DNA of 64,000 nt from contig PARF01000088.1 of NCBI GenBank assembly GCA_002709915.1, forward strand, positions 1 through 64,000, written 5' to 3'. The notes under the pieces are model-generated. The model was given only the letters and a program-made list of their open reading frames with translations. It searched no databases and had not been told where the DNA came from. The stretch's first letter is position 1. Each line of letters begins with the position of its first letter. The translations under genes and the position numbers were made by a program. This DNA comes from Roseibacillus sp. GTDB lineage: Bacteria > Verrucomicrobiota > Verrucomicrobiia > Verrucomicrobiales > Akkermansiaceae. This document shows positions 51,537 to 60,152 of this stretch, piece after piece.

Positions 51537-51617
51537 AGGGCTTTTGCGTTGAAGGAATCTCGGAAATCTTTAGCGACCGTCGCATTGCGAACCAACGATC
51601 AACACCTTGCTGCGACC

Positions 51618-52943
51618 TCAAACGATTCGATCCGTTTTGTGATGCTCGAGGAAAAAGTCGTGAAGTAGATTATCCACACAAAGCAGTCCATCTCGGCTCA
51701 GGACGATCGCATCATCGATCACCTCGAGAAGTCCCTCCTCAGTGAGCTCCTCCAGAGGACGGGCAAAACGATCAAGAATACTAATCTGGAATTTATCGCG
51801 GAAGTAGTCTGCCTTCACGTGCCCCAACTTCATCTGTAGGATAAACTCTCGTATCATGCGCTCCTCTTCATTCGTTCGAAACGCGCGCTTTACTGGCATC
51901 TTCTCTGTATCAATCGCAGCCACGTAATCGTCTATCTCGGTCAGGTTCTGGTAATGGACTCCCTGCACATGGGAAAACGAGGCCACCCCAAGCCCAACAA
52001 GATCTGCACCTCCCCACAAGGAGTCCCGATAGATAAATTTTGTTCTCTCAGGGTTCTTTACCGCCGTATACCCGGAACTGATCGTGTAGCCATTAGCTTC
52101 CAGCTCTGCAAATGCCTCCCTCACCCAGCGCCTCTTGGTTTCCCATCCCGCCACGGGGGCCACGAGGGCCCCACTCTCTTTCATATCCTTGTAGATGGTC
52201 GTATTATAGGGGATTTCCATCTGGTAGATGGTGATGCTGTCAGGAGCAAGTTTGAGCACCTGCTCAATGTTCTTCTGCCAGTTCTCCTCCGTCTCCTCCA
52301 GCATTCCCGCAATAAGGTCGATATTGATCTGGTCGAACCCTTCGGCCCTGGCCCGCTCGAAGGCCTTCCAAACCTCCTTGCTCCGGTGTGCGCGACCGTT
52401 GATCTCGAGGATCCGATCATCAAAGTTCTCAATGCCGAGACTCAGGCGAGTCACTCCGATCTCCTTGATCGCGGCCAGCTTTCCAGCGGTCAAAGTCCCG
52501 GGCTCACATTCGAAGGCAACCTCCTCTGCATCGTCCCATGAGAGGATGGCCTTCATTCGGTCGGTCAGGTCTGTCAACTGCCTGCCGGAAAGATACGAAG
52601 GGGTTCCTCCTCCGAAGTAAATAAAGTGCGGCTTGCGACCCGCGACCAGCGGCTTTGCTGCCAGCCTCTCTAACTCGGTAATGGTATGGTCCAAATAATC
52701 TCGGATCTCCTGCCCATTTTTGTCCGTATAGACACGAAAGTAGCAGAAGTGGCAGCGCCTGCGACAGAAGGGAATATGGTGATATAGTCCGAGTGGTGTC
52801 CCAGGAATGGGGTCTCGGTCATACGCCGCCCGCACTTCCTCCCCCTGGTCGCTGGACCAGAAGGAAAAGGGAGGGTAATTGGAAATAAAGTAGTTGCCCG
52901 CCCGGGTGGCCTTCTTAGTCGGAGGAGTGGCGGTTTCGCTCAT
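51618..52943 (-). CDS. HemN/HemW-like radical SAM protein
   Basis: HIPFCRRRCHFCYF (CX3CX2C); IYFGGGTPSYL; INIDLIAGMLEETEENW. Confidence 0.92.
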   Translation of the reverse strand: MSETATPPTKKATRAGNYFISNYPPFSFWSSDQGEEVRAAYDRDPIPGTPLGLYHHIPFCRRRCHFCYFRVYTDKNGQEIRDYLDHTITELERLAAKPLVAGRKPHFIYFGGGTPSYLSGRQLTDLTDRMKAILSWDDAEEVAFECEPGTLTAGKLAAIKEIGVTRLSLGIENFDDRILEINGRAHRSKEVWKAFERARAEGFDQINIDLIAGMLEETEENWQKNIEQVLKLAPDSITIYQMEIPYNTTIYKDMKESGALVAPVAGWETKRRWVREAFAELEANGYTISSGYTAVKNPERTKFIYRDSLWGGADLVGLGVASFSHVQGVHYQNLTEIDDYVAAIDTEKMPVKRAFRTNEEERMIREFILQMKLGHVKADYFRDKFQISILDRFARPLEELTEEGLLEVIDDAIVLSRDGLLCVDNLLHDFFLEHHKTDRIV

Positions 52944-53160
52944 GGTGTCGCTTTGGGCCTCTTGTCACCCCTGAGAGGGAAGCAGGATGGGCGAGAAAGA
53001 GAATAGCTCCCTTTTGCCGAAATTGGAATCTCGCAAAGTGATTACCCGGTTTCCGTGACCCAGAAGGTCTGAATACAGGAAAACCAGCCGCTGATCTCAC
53101 GCAACCGACCTTTGTTACCCTCTTTAATTTTGTCCATCTTTACTATCAGGCGAAAGCTTC

Positions 53161-54324
53161 TCAATGCGCTCCAATGCAAAACAGCGTCCCATCTGAGCCA
53201 CCTACCACGATTCTACCATTAGCAAATGCAAGATCGGAACTGATCCCCTCTCCCAGATCCACCCTCCAGATTTCTTTCCCGTCAACCGGATCGACTGCAT
53301 AAACTCTTCCGTCTCCAGATCCAAAAGCCACCGCATCCTTGAAGACGATCGCTCCGCCATCGATCCGGGAGCCGGTTTTGAATCGCCATGCTCTCTTGCC
53401 GCTCTCCCGGTCCACCGCATGGAGGTGCTTGTCACGAGAGCCGATAAACACATGTTTTGCGGTAACCGCAGGGGCCGCGTAAAACCCGAAGTCCTTATCT
53501 TCGTAAACCCACTTTGGGTCCTTTTTCGAAATGTCTACCGCAACTAGTTGGTTACCATAATTTGCAGAGTATACCATACTACCCATCGTCGCCACCGTGC
53601 CAATGATCTCCGCCTCCACCTCAACTTCATTGACGGCCTCTCCATTACTGACGTCAATCACATGCACCCTCGCATCGCAGCCACCAAGGACGATATTCTT
53701 CCCGTTCACCAAAGCCGGAGTTCCGTTGATCTGCTCCGCCGTTTCATATGTCCACGCTTCCGTGCCATCTTTCGTGCGCAGCGCCCGGCAGATCCCATCG
53801 TAACCGTTGACGACAATCCATGTCTCCTTCTCGTCCGGGCTCTGGATCAGTAAGCCACCACCCACGAACTTATCTGCAGCTTCGTATTTCCACAGCTCCT
53901 TACCTGTCTTCTGATCAAAGCAATAGAGGTAACGATCGCTCGACCCAATAAAGACCCGGCCGCCGCCCACAGTTGGTGGAGCCTCAATGGTGTCCTCCGT
54001 CTCAGCCTTCCAGCGCACCTTGCCGGTCCGCTCATCCACCGAGTAAAAAGTTCCCATTACCGTCCCTACAAAAACTGCTCCATCCGCAATTGCCGCATCA
54101 CCTACAATCGGGCCGTCAAGCACGGCATCCCAGCTAACTACCGGCTTGCGAGGAACATTGTCCGGAACACTGCCTTGTAAGGCGTTTCCTCCACGTGGAA
54201 TGGCCCAAGACTTTGTCTCTGCTTCTGCGTTTTCTTTCTCGGGGGCAGCGAGGCTAATCCCTGCCACAAGGAGAACATACGCTACGCTGACTGCCAAAAA
54301 ATTCGGGTAGGAGTAATTCATCAC
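53161..54324 (-). CDS. Secreted PQQ-like beta-propeller protein
   Basis: Repeated propeller blades (VDERTGKVRWKAETED, FDQKTGKELWKYEAAD, VDRESGKRAWRFKTGS); signal peptide. Confidence 0.93.
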   Translation of the reverse strand: MMNYSYPNFLAVSVAYVLLVAGISLAAPEKENAEAETKSWAIPRGGNALQGSVPDNVPRKPVVSWDAVLDGPIVGDAAIADGAVFVGTVMGTFYSVDERTGKVRWKAETEDTIEAPPTVGGGRVFIGSSDRYLYCFDQKTGKELWKYEAADKFVGGGLLIQSPDEKETWIVVNGYDGICRALRTKDGTEAWTYETAEQINGTPALVNGKNIVLGGCDARVHVIDVSNGEAVNEVEVEAEIIGTVATMGSMVYSANYGNQLVAVDISKKDPKWVYEDKDFGFYAAPAVTAKHVFIGSRDKHLHAVDRESGKRAWRFKTGSRIDGGAIVFKDAVAFGSGDGRVYAVDPVDGKEIWRVDLGEGISSDLAFANGRIVVGGSDGTLFCIGAH

Positions 54325-55481
54325 GTATCTTGGGTTGCAGCGCCACCAAAGGCGCTCTGATATAATACCGCAAAATCATCTCTTTTCATACTCCGAGGAT
54401 TGAACTGTCCAGTCCACTGTCTCGTAGCATCCTCTGCAAGCTCAGGAAACACGCCAGGATCGACTCCGCACTGCGCCAGCGGCGAGAGATTCGCCACAGT
54501 GAGCAGATGCTCAATCCAAGCTCGAACGCCCCAGTCCACCCCTCGGCAGCTTGATAGCAAGGTTCCATAATGCGCATAGGTCTCGCTAGCTTCCGGGGCT
54601 TCCTCGTTCAGCCCGATCACGTGAGGAAGCATCAGAGCCACCGCGTGGCCGTGGGCCAGCCCACACGAGGCCGTGAGTGGATTCGCCGAAGCGTGAGCTG
54701 CTCCCAACATACTGTTTTCGATCGCGAGCCCCGCGAAGGCGGATCCCATTAACATCGCGTTACGCTCGGAAGCCGATGCTTCACCCTTCAGAACAGGCTC
54801 GATCGCCAGGGAAATGTGAAGAAATGCCTCCCTTGAATATGCAGAAGAAAAGGAATTCCTACGTGTGCTTACCGCCGTCTCCAACGAATGCGCAAGAGCA
54901 TCCAGCGCTGTCAGGACCGCTACCCTGTGAGGCATCGAGACGGTCAGGTCCGGATCAAGAATAGCGTAAGTTGCAAGCGCAGAAGGGTCCCCGCAGGCCA
55001 TCTTCTCGTGAGATTGATCACGACTGATTACCGCGTAACTCTGGCATTCACTTCCTGTTCCAGAAGTTGTCGGTACACCTATAAAGGGGAGAAGAGGTGT
55101 TCGCGCTGCACCGTATCCCTTATAATCGCTCATAGCCCCACCGTTGGTCAGAAGGAAATTGCAGCCTTTCGCAGTGTCCATGCTACTTCCCCCACCCAGT
55201 CCCACAAAGCAGTCCGGTCCTACCTCCCGGGCAAATCTCATCGCGGCAAGAATATCGCTCTCTGCAGGATTCTCGCTTGTCCCATCATAAACAGTGCAGG
55301 CTATTCCTGCATCTTCCAGTAAAGTAACCGCCCGACCGGCATGACCTGCGGCAGCCACCCCTTGGTCGGTCACGAGCAGCACTTTCTGTCCCCCACTCTT
55401 GTGGACGCACGACGGCAACTCGGCTAGAGATCCCGGTCCGCCCACAAGTTGCGGACTGGGTCTGGTTGTAAAGGGCTCCAT
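54321..55481 (-). CDS. Iron-containing alcohol dehydrogenase
   Basis: VGLGGGSSMDTAKG; PTTSGTGSE; DALAHSLE; GLAHGHAVALMLPHVI. Confidence 0.95.
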   Translation of the reverse strand: MEPFTTRPSPQLVGGPGSLAELPSCVHKSGGQKVLLVTDQGVAAAGHAGRAVTLLEDAGIACTVYDGTSENPAESDILAAMRFAREVGPDCFVGLGGGSSMDTAKGCNFLLTNGGAMSDYKGYGAARTPLLPFIGVPTTSGTGSECQSYAVISRDQSHEKMACGDPSALATYAILDPDLTVSMPHRVAVLTALDALAHSLETAVSTRRNSFSSAYSREAFLHISLAIEPVLKGEASASERNAMLMGSAFAGLAIENSMLGAAHASANPLTASCGLAHGHAVALMLPHVIGLNEEAPEASETYAHYGTLLSSCRGVDWGVRAWIEHLLTVANLSPLAQCGVDPGVFPELAEDATRQWTGQFNPRSMKRDDFAVLYQSAFGGAATQDT

Positions 55482-55487
55482 TCTGAG

Positions 55488-56933
55488 TCAGCTCACTGCG
55501 GCAAGGTTCCCCTGTATAGCACGCCGCCGGAACAGAAACTCGAACAAATTACCTTCATGTGGCTGCTCCCACTGAACACGGTTGGTTGGGAAAGGGCCGA
55601 TGTTGAGCCGCTCGATATCGGACGAATTCATGAGATCGCGGATCCAGCCCGCATCGTCCGTCCAAGCTGAAACAACCAGTGTCTCTCCAATCTCACCAAG
55701 CATCTGGCCTTGCGGCATTTCCGTCACACTGGCGAAGGGAAACATGAATTCCGTGTTTGCGAGAGGATGCCCCGGGTCCGCGCAGGAAATCAGAGTTGGC
55801 CGCAGATAGGTCTGACCGTGCATTTCCACGAGGCGAGATCCGTTCCGGTAACGCGCCGTAACATCTTCGGCCCCCTCCACCTTTAGGTGCTCGTCAATAA
55901 GATCATTTATCGATCCAGCCCATTCGGTGTTCGAAAATCCACAGAGAAGCGCATCCTCATGATCTCTGGGAAGAGGTTCGATAGCCGCAAGATCCCGTGC
56001 TACAGCATCGGCCAGTTCATCTCGCCCGGATGAGACAAGAATTGCAGACGTGTTAATACAGCTTCGGCCCCCATTGGCCGAGATGGATTCAACGAGGGTT
56101 TCGGTATGGTCGGCCCACTTGCCGAGATAATCATCCCCGACAAGAACCTTGCTCCTCCCAGTGCCATGGACTTGGATACTCGGAAAGCCCGAATACTTGC
56201 GCACCGTGGCGTCACTGCCAAAGGCGATGCCACGGCCACAGCCCATGAGAATCGTATCTCCGCCCTCATGAGTCGTGGGATAAAACCCGAAAGCCTCTTT
56301 GGGAAATCCTGCGGCAATCAGAGATTGCACGATTCGTAGCGGAGTGAAGGGGTCTTCCCGGCCCGGCTTCAAGAGGACCGGAATCTTCAGAACCGGCGCG
56401 GGTAGCCACAGCGAGTTCACGGCAGGAGCGTTGCTGGGAAGAGAAACCCCCAGGGCGTCGGCCACCGGATAGAAATTCACCTCAAGATCATCGACTGCTG
56501 AGAGTCCCCGATCAAAAAGCTCCAGCGGAAGATTCCGGGTCAATCCACCAATCACCGTGCGGATCTGCGACATCGCGGCGTGAACCTTTCCCATGTTCAT
56601 TTTCACCAGTGTGTGGGGAAGCTTTGTCAGCGCTGACAGAGACTCGATATAATCCTGCGGGCTCTGGCTGCTGTTACCAAGAGGCAACTCTTCGTGGAGG
56701 AAGAGTTCAGCGGCAGCTTCGCAATAGCCCGCGAGGGTCTCAGCAGGCACGGCATCAAGAGCAGCCTTTGACTTCTCAAGATCGAGAATATCCCGTCGTA
56801 TCAGGCCGGGATTCGCCGTGTGGGTATAAACCGTGCTGTCCGCCGATGATTCCAGCTCAACCGTATCGAGACTATGATATTCCTCGCCGAGGCGCAGGAT
56901 AGGGATATGCGTTTCCTTACTCATGATGTTCAA
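55488..56933 (-). CDS. Aldehyde dehydrogenase / acyl-CoA reductase family protein
   Basis: Active-site SANGGRSCINTSAILV; collinear with ALDH superfamily. Confidence 0.87.
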   Translation of the reverse strand: MNIMSKETHIPILRLGEEYHSLDTVELESSADSTVYTHTANPGLIRRDILDLEKSKAALDAVPAETLAGYCEAAAELFLHEELPLGNSSQSPQDYIESLSALTKLPHTLVKMNMGKVHAAMSQIRTVIGGLTRNLPLELFDRGLSAVDDLEVNFYPVADALGVSLPSNAPAVNSLWLPAPVLKIPVLLKPGREDPFTPLRIVQSLIAAGFPKEAFGFYPTTHEGGDTILMGCGRGIAFGSDATVRKYSGFPSIQVHGTGRSKVLVGDDYLGKWADHTETLVESISANGGRSCINTSAILVSSGRDELADAVARDLAAIEPLPRDHEDALLCGFSNTEWAGSINDLIDEHLKVEGAEDVTARYRNGSRLVEMHGQTYLRPTLISCADPGHPLANTEFMFPFASVTEMPQGQMLGEIGETLVVSAWTDDAGWIRDLMNSSDIERLNIGPFPTNRVQWEQPHEGNLFEFLFRRRAIQGNLAAVS

Positions 56934-57013
56934 GGGAGCGGTCGAACGCTCCGTGGTCTTCGTTTCTCTTTGGTATGGTCAATTCCGAGTGACGTGTCTC
57001 TTTGTTCTGGCCC

Positions 57014-58084
57014 CTAATAAACGCCTTCAATCACCTGCTTGGTCCCGCTTTGGAAGGGCCGGACATCTCCGACTCCATCCCACGGAAATTCCCCACAAGG
57101 CTCTCTTCGAATTGCCTCATCCCGCTCAAGAAAGCGAGGCACAAAGAACTCCTTGGTCATTGTGGTCAGTTCCACCCGCCCATATTCTCCATATTCCATA
57201 TTACGGGTCGAATCCTCCGGATCCACAATCCGCAGAACTGCACGGGGCTGGGGCGCATAGTAAGTCAGACTGTACTCTCCAGGCTCCCGCTTCCTGCTGA
57301 TCGCAAGGCCCATCAAGGTATTGCCGTAGGTTGGGGCATAATTAATCTGGCCCTCCAATACTTCCTCCTCGATGAAGCGAACGTATTGAGGAGTCATCGT
57401 TGTTCCACCGGCAAACACACCTTTAATCCCACCATCAACCAGAGACATCCGCTCAGCGAGGCTTTCGAGCAACTTTGGTGTCGTAAAGAGGCACTTGATG
57501 TCCCGGTGACGAATAATGGTGACGGCCTGATCAATGACGTGCTCCTGGTACTTTCGGGCCATCGAGTATTCTCCATCCGCAATCAGTCGTTTCACCCAGC
57601 GGGGATCAAGATCGATGAAAAAGCAGGCTCCTCCTCGGCGGTTCGCGAGGTGCTCGATCGAAAGTCGCAAGCGCCTCGGCCCAGTGGGTCCCACCATCAG
57701 CCAGTTCCCCCCTTGAGGAAAAAAATCGGAAGGGTAGTGGTCACTGAACTCCGAGTAATCGGTCTTGTAATCGTCCCAGCCAATCCGCTGCTTCGGCATT
57801 CCGGTTGTCCCTCCGGTTTCGAAGACATTGAAAGGCCTTCCTTCAAACGCCTTGGGGATAAACCGACTTGGATCCTCTTTTCGGAGAACCTCATCGTCAA
57901 AGTTTGGAAATTTCTGGATATCCGCGAAGCAGGTCACCTCCGTCAGCGGGTCGAATCCAAGACTGGGAGCCCGGTCCAGCCAGTAGGGACACCCTGTTTC
58001 GGGAGAAAAGTGCCATTGCATGCTTTCCCGTACGCGCTCATCCAGAGCCGCGCGGGCTTCTTCCACAGTCAAATCACAACTCAT
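57014..58084 (-). CDS. AMP-dependent ligase, LuxE / phenylacetate-CoA ligase-like
   Basis: VFETGGTTGMPKQRIGWDD nucleotide-binding motif; APTYGNTLMGLA; overall acyl-adenylating architecture. Confidence 0.82.
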   Translation of the reverse strand: MSCDLTVEEARAALDERVRESMQWHFSPETGCPYWLDRAPSLGFDPLTEVTCFADIQKFPNFDDEVLRKEDPSRFIPKAFEGRPFNVFETGGTTGMPKQRIGWDDYKTDYSEFSDHYPSDFFPQGGNWLMVGPTGPRRLRLSIEHLANRRGGACFFIDLDPRWVKRLIADGEYSMARKYQEHVIDQAVTIIRHRDIKCLFTTPKLLESLAERMSLVDGGIKGVFAGGTTMTPQYVRFIEEEVLEGQINYAPTYGNTLMGLAISRKREPGEYSLTYYAPQPRAVLRIVDPEDSTRNMEYGEYGRVELTTMTKEFFVPRFLERDEAIRREPCGEFPWDGVGDVRPFQSGTKQVIEGVY

Positions 58085-58224
58085 ATCGTTTCAATCCCTT
58101 TTGTTCAGGCTTATCCCTACTCCTTTCTCACAATCCCGCAAGTCCCACGATCCCGCGGCGTGGCAAATTGTTTCGCTTTCCCGTAGTACTCGCTCTCTTG
58201 ACAGGTCTCGAGAGCCCCGGAGAA

Positions 58225-59871
58225 TTAGGGGAAAAACTTCTCCACCGTCTCCCGGCTGGGAGGCTTGGTGACCAAGGAGACGCCCACTAACGCCACTACC
58301 GAAGCAAGGCAGATGAAGGTAACGGGCATCACGCCAGCGATAAGGTATTCCCCATGCTTAGTAGCTCCAAACCACTGCTCCCCAGCCTTTCGCCCCAGAG
58401 CGTCGTGTATGAAAAGAGCCCATGTTCCAGCTGTCGCAATGACGCTTGCAAAAACTCCGGCCTTGGTCACTCGCTTCCAATAAACTGAGGCCAGCGCGAT
58501 TGGGAACAGAGCTGCGAATCCACTGAAGCACCAAACCCCGAGGCTGAAAACACTCGTGGGGCGGAAAAGGGAAATAACGTAGGTGATCGTGACAATAAGG
58601 ACAATGAATCCACGGCCGAGCCAGACCTTCTGACGGTCGCTAAACCGATCCTTGCCTGTCAGCGGCACTACAAAGTCATTGGTAAACATGCTGCCCACAC
58701 AGACGAACTGAGAATCCAGCGAGCTCATGATCGCTGCCAGCACTCCGGCAGAAAAGAGGCCTACAAGCAGGGGGCTGTCCATGAAAGTCTTCACCATCGC
58801 GCTCAGAACAGCGTTGGGATTGGGGTTCCCGTTAGGGAGCGGCGGGACCCGAAGATCGCCAGCTGCGTGCAGGCCAGCAGCCCAGATCCCAATGAGGATG
58901 CAGGGAATCCAGACTATCATTATGCAGAGAGGGTGTGCAATGACCGTAAGCTTGAAAGACTTTGCGCTCTTGGCCGTAAGCCAATGCTGGAAGAGGTGAG
59001 GGAACATTCCCACACTCAGAGGGACGAGCATATAGCTCATGAAATGCGCCGGCGTCATGAGCCCTTCTCTCGCTGTTTTTTCGGGCGCATGTTCCAAAGC
59101 TTTCTGTGAAGCCTCCGCAAGGCCTCCGAGGCCTTTCGCTATTACCAGAAATCCTACAAGGCCCATTACCATGAAGACGATCGTCTGGAACGTATTGGCC
59201 CAAGCGGCAGAACGTACTCCTCCTGAGAATACGTAAAATAAAACAATGGAGCTTATGACAAGCCCGGTAAGCCAGGGAGGAACGCTCCCATTAAGGGGGT
59301 GGGGGATCTCCTTCCCATTTGGTAAAATCTTGTCGGGCAGGGAAAAGGTATCCGGGAACATGCCCGCGGTGACTCCGGAGATGTAGTTGCCCGCTCCGAT
59401 AAGGCCCACCAGGAGGTACGGCACAATCAAGCCCACCAGGATCGGGAACATAAGGTAGCCCAGTCCCTTGGACTCAAAACGATCGCGGAAAAACTGGATC
59501 TGGGTGACATACCCATACTTTTTCCCAAAGCTCCACATCCGAAGGCCTACGACAAAGAAACAAGCCGCATGAATGAGCCCGGAGGAGGACGCCATGAGGC
59601 CGTAGGTTCCAATTCCAAGGCTGAAAGACTTGCCCGTCGAGCCCACGAGGGCGAAGGCCGTCATGGTCGTTCCGAAGACGGACATCAGCAGCATGAAAGG
59701 TCCGATCGAACGGCTCGCCACAAAGAAGTCCTTACTCGACCCACGAAAGAGCCGGCTCGAAATCCAGCCGAGGGCGAAGAGGGCCACCATGTAGCCGACG
59801 ATCACATAAAGTGGCGTGCGGCTAACCACCTCAGACGCGCCTATTGGGAGAGAGGTCTGCAAGAAATTCAT
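58225..59871 (-). CDS. Sodium:solute symporter family protein
   Basis: Multi-TM; GAGNYISGVTAGMFPDTF, AAIMSSLDSQFVCVGSMFTNDF. Confidence 0.94.
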   Translation of the reverse strand: MNFLQTSLPIGASEVVSRTPLYVIVGYMVALFALGWISSRLFRGSSKDFFVASRSIGPFMLLMSVFGTTMTAFALVGSTGKSFSLGIGTYGLMASSSGLIHAACFFVVGLRMWSFGKKYGYVTQIQFFRDRFESKGLGYLMFPILVGLIVPYLLVGLIGAGNYISGVTAGMFPDTFSLPDKILPNGKEIPHPLNGSVPPWLTGLVISSIVLFYVFSGGVRSAAWANTFQTIVFMVMGLVGFLVIAKGLGGLAEASQKALEHAPEKTAREGLMTPAHFMSYMLVPLSVGMFPHLFQHWLTAKSAKSFKLTVIAHPLCIMIVWIPCILIGIWAAGLHAAGDLRVPPLPNGNPNPNAVLSAMVKTFMDSPLLVGLFSAGVLAAIMSSLDSQFVCVGSMFTNDFVVPLTGKDRFSDRQKVWLGRGFIVLIVTITYVISLFRPTSVFSLGVWCFSGFAALFPIALASVYWKRVTKAGVFASVIATAGTWALFIHDALGRKAGEQWFGATKHGEYLIAGVMPVTFICLASVVALVGVSLVTKPPSRETVEKFFP

Positions 59872-60107
59872 CGCGTACTCCCCTCCTCTTCACTGTCTTC
59901 GGCCCAGGCTTCCAACCGGTGCGGCCACGCGTAGACACTTACGAACGCCCAGAAAGCTGCTGCCGTGATAGAATAACACATATGATACAGCAGGCCCTTA
60001 GGCATGAATCCGAAGACAAGGCTGGTCTTGTCCCAGTTCCAGACGTCCTGGTGCAGGACCGCCAGAGCTACGAATACTATCAAGCAGACGAGAACGGGCT
60101 TTTTCAT
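59868..60107 (-). CDS. Small membrane protein, DUF3311-like
   Basis: 79 aa, two TMs, 4-bp overlap with the symporter gene. Confidence 0.7.
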   Translation of the reverse strand: MKKPVLVCLIVFVALAVLHQDVWNWDKTSLVFGFMPKGLLYHMCYSITAAAFWAFVSVYAWPHRLEAWAEDSEEEGSTR

Positions 60108-60152
60108 GCGAATTAACGGATCGGGGAGAACGAGGCGTCCGGCCGGGACTGG

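Noticed and set aside
46074-58084. Aryl polyene, flexirubin or dialkylresorcinol cluster interpretation
   Set aside because: Ligase, thioesterase and flavoprotein fit, but no ketosynthase, ketoreductase, dehydratase, ACP or DarA/DarB-like gene is present in the window
57002-58186. 394-aa plus-strand ORF
   Set aside because: Antisense shadow of the LuxE-like ligase (57014-58084 minus), which has clear motifs
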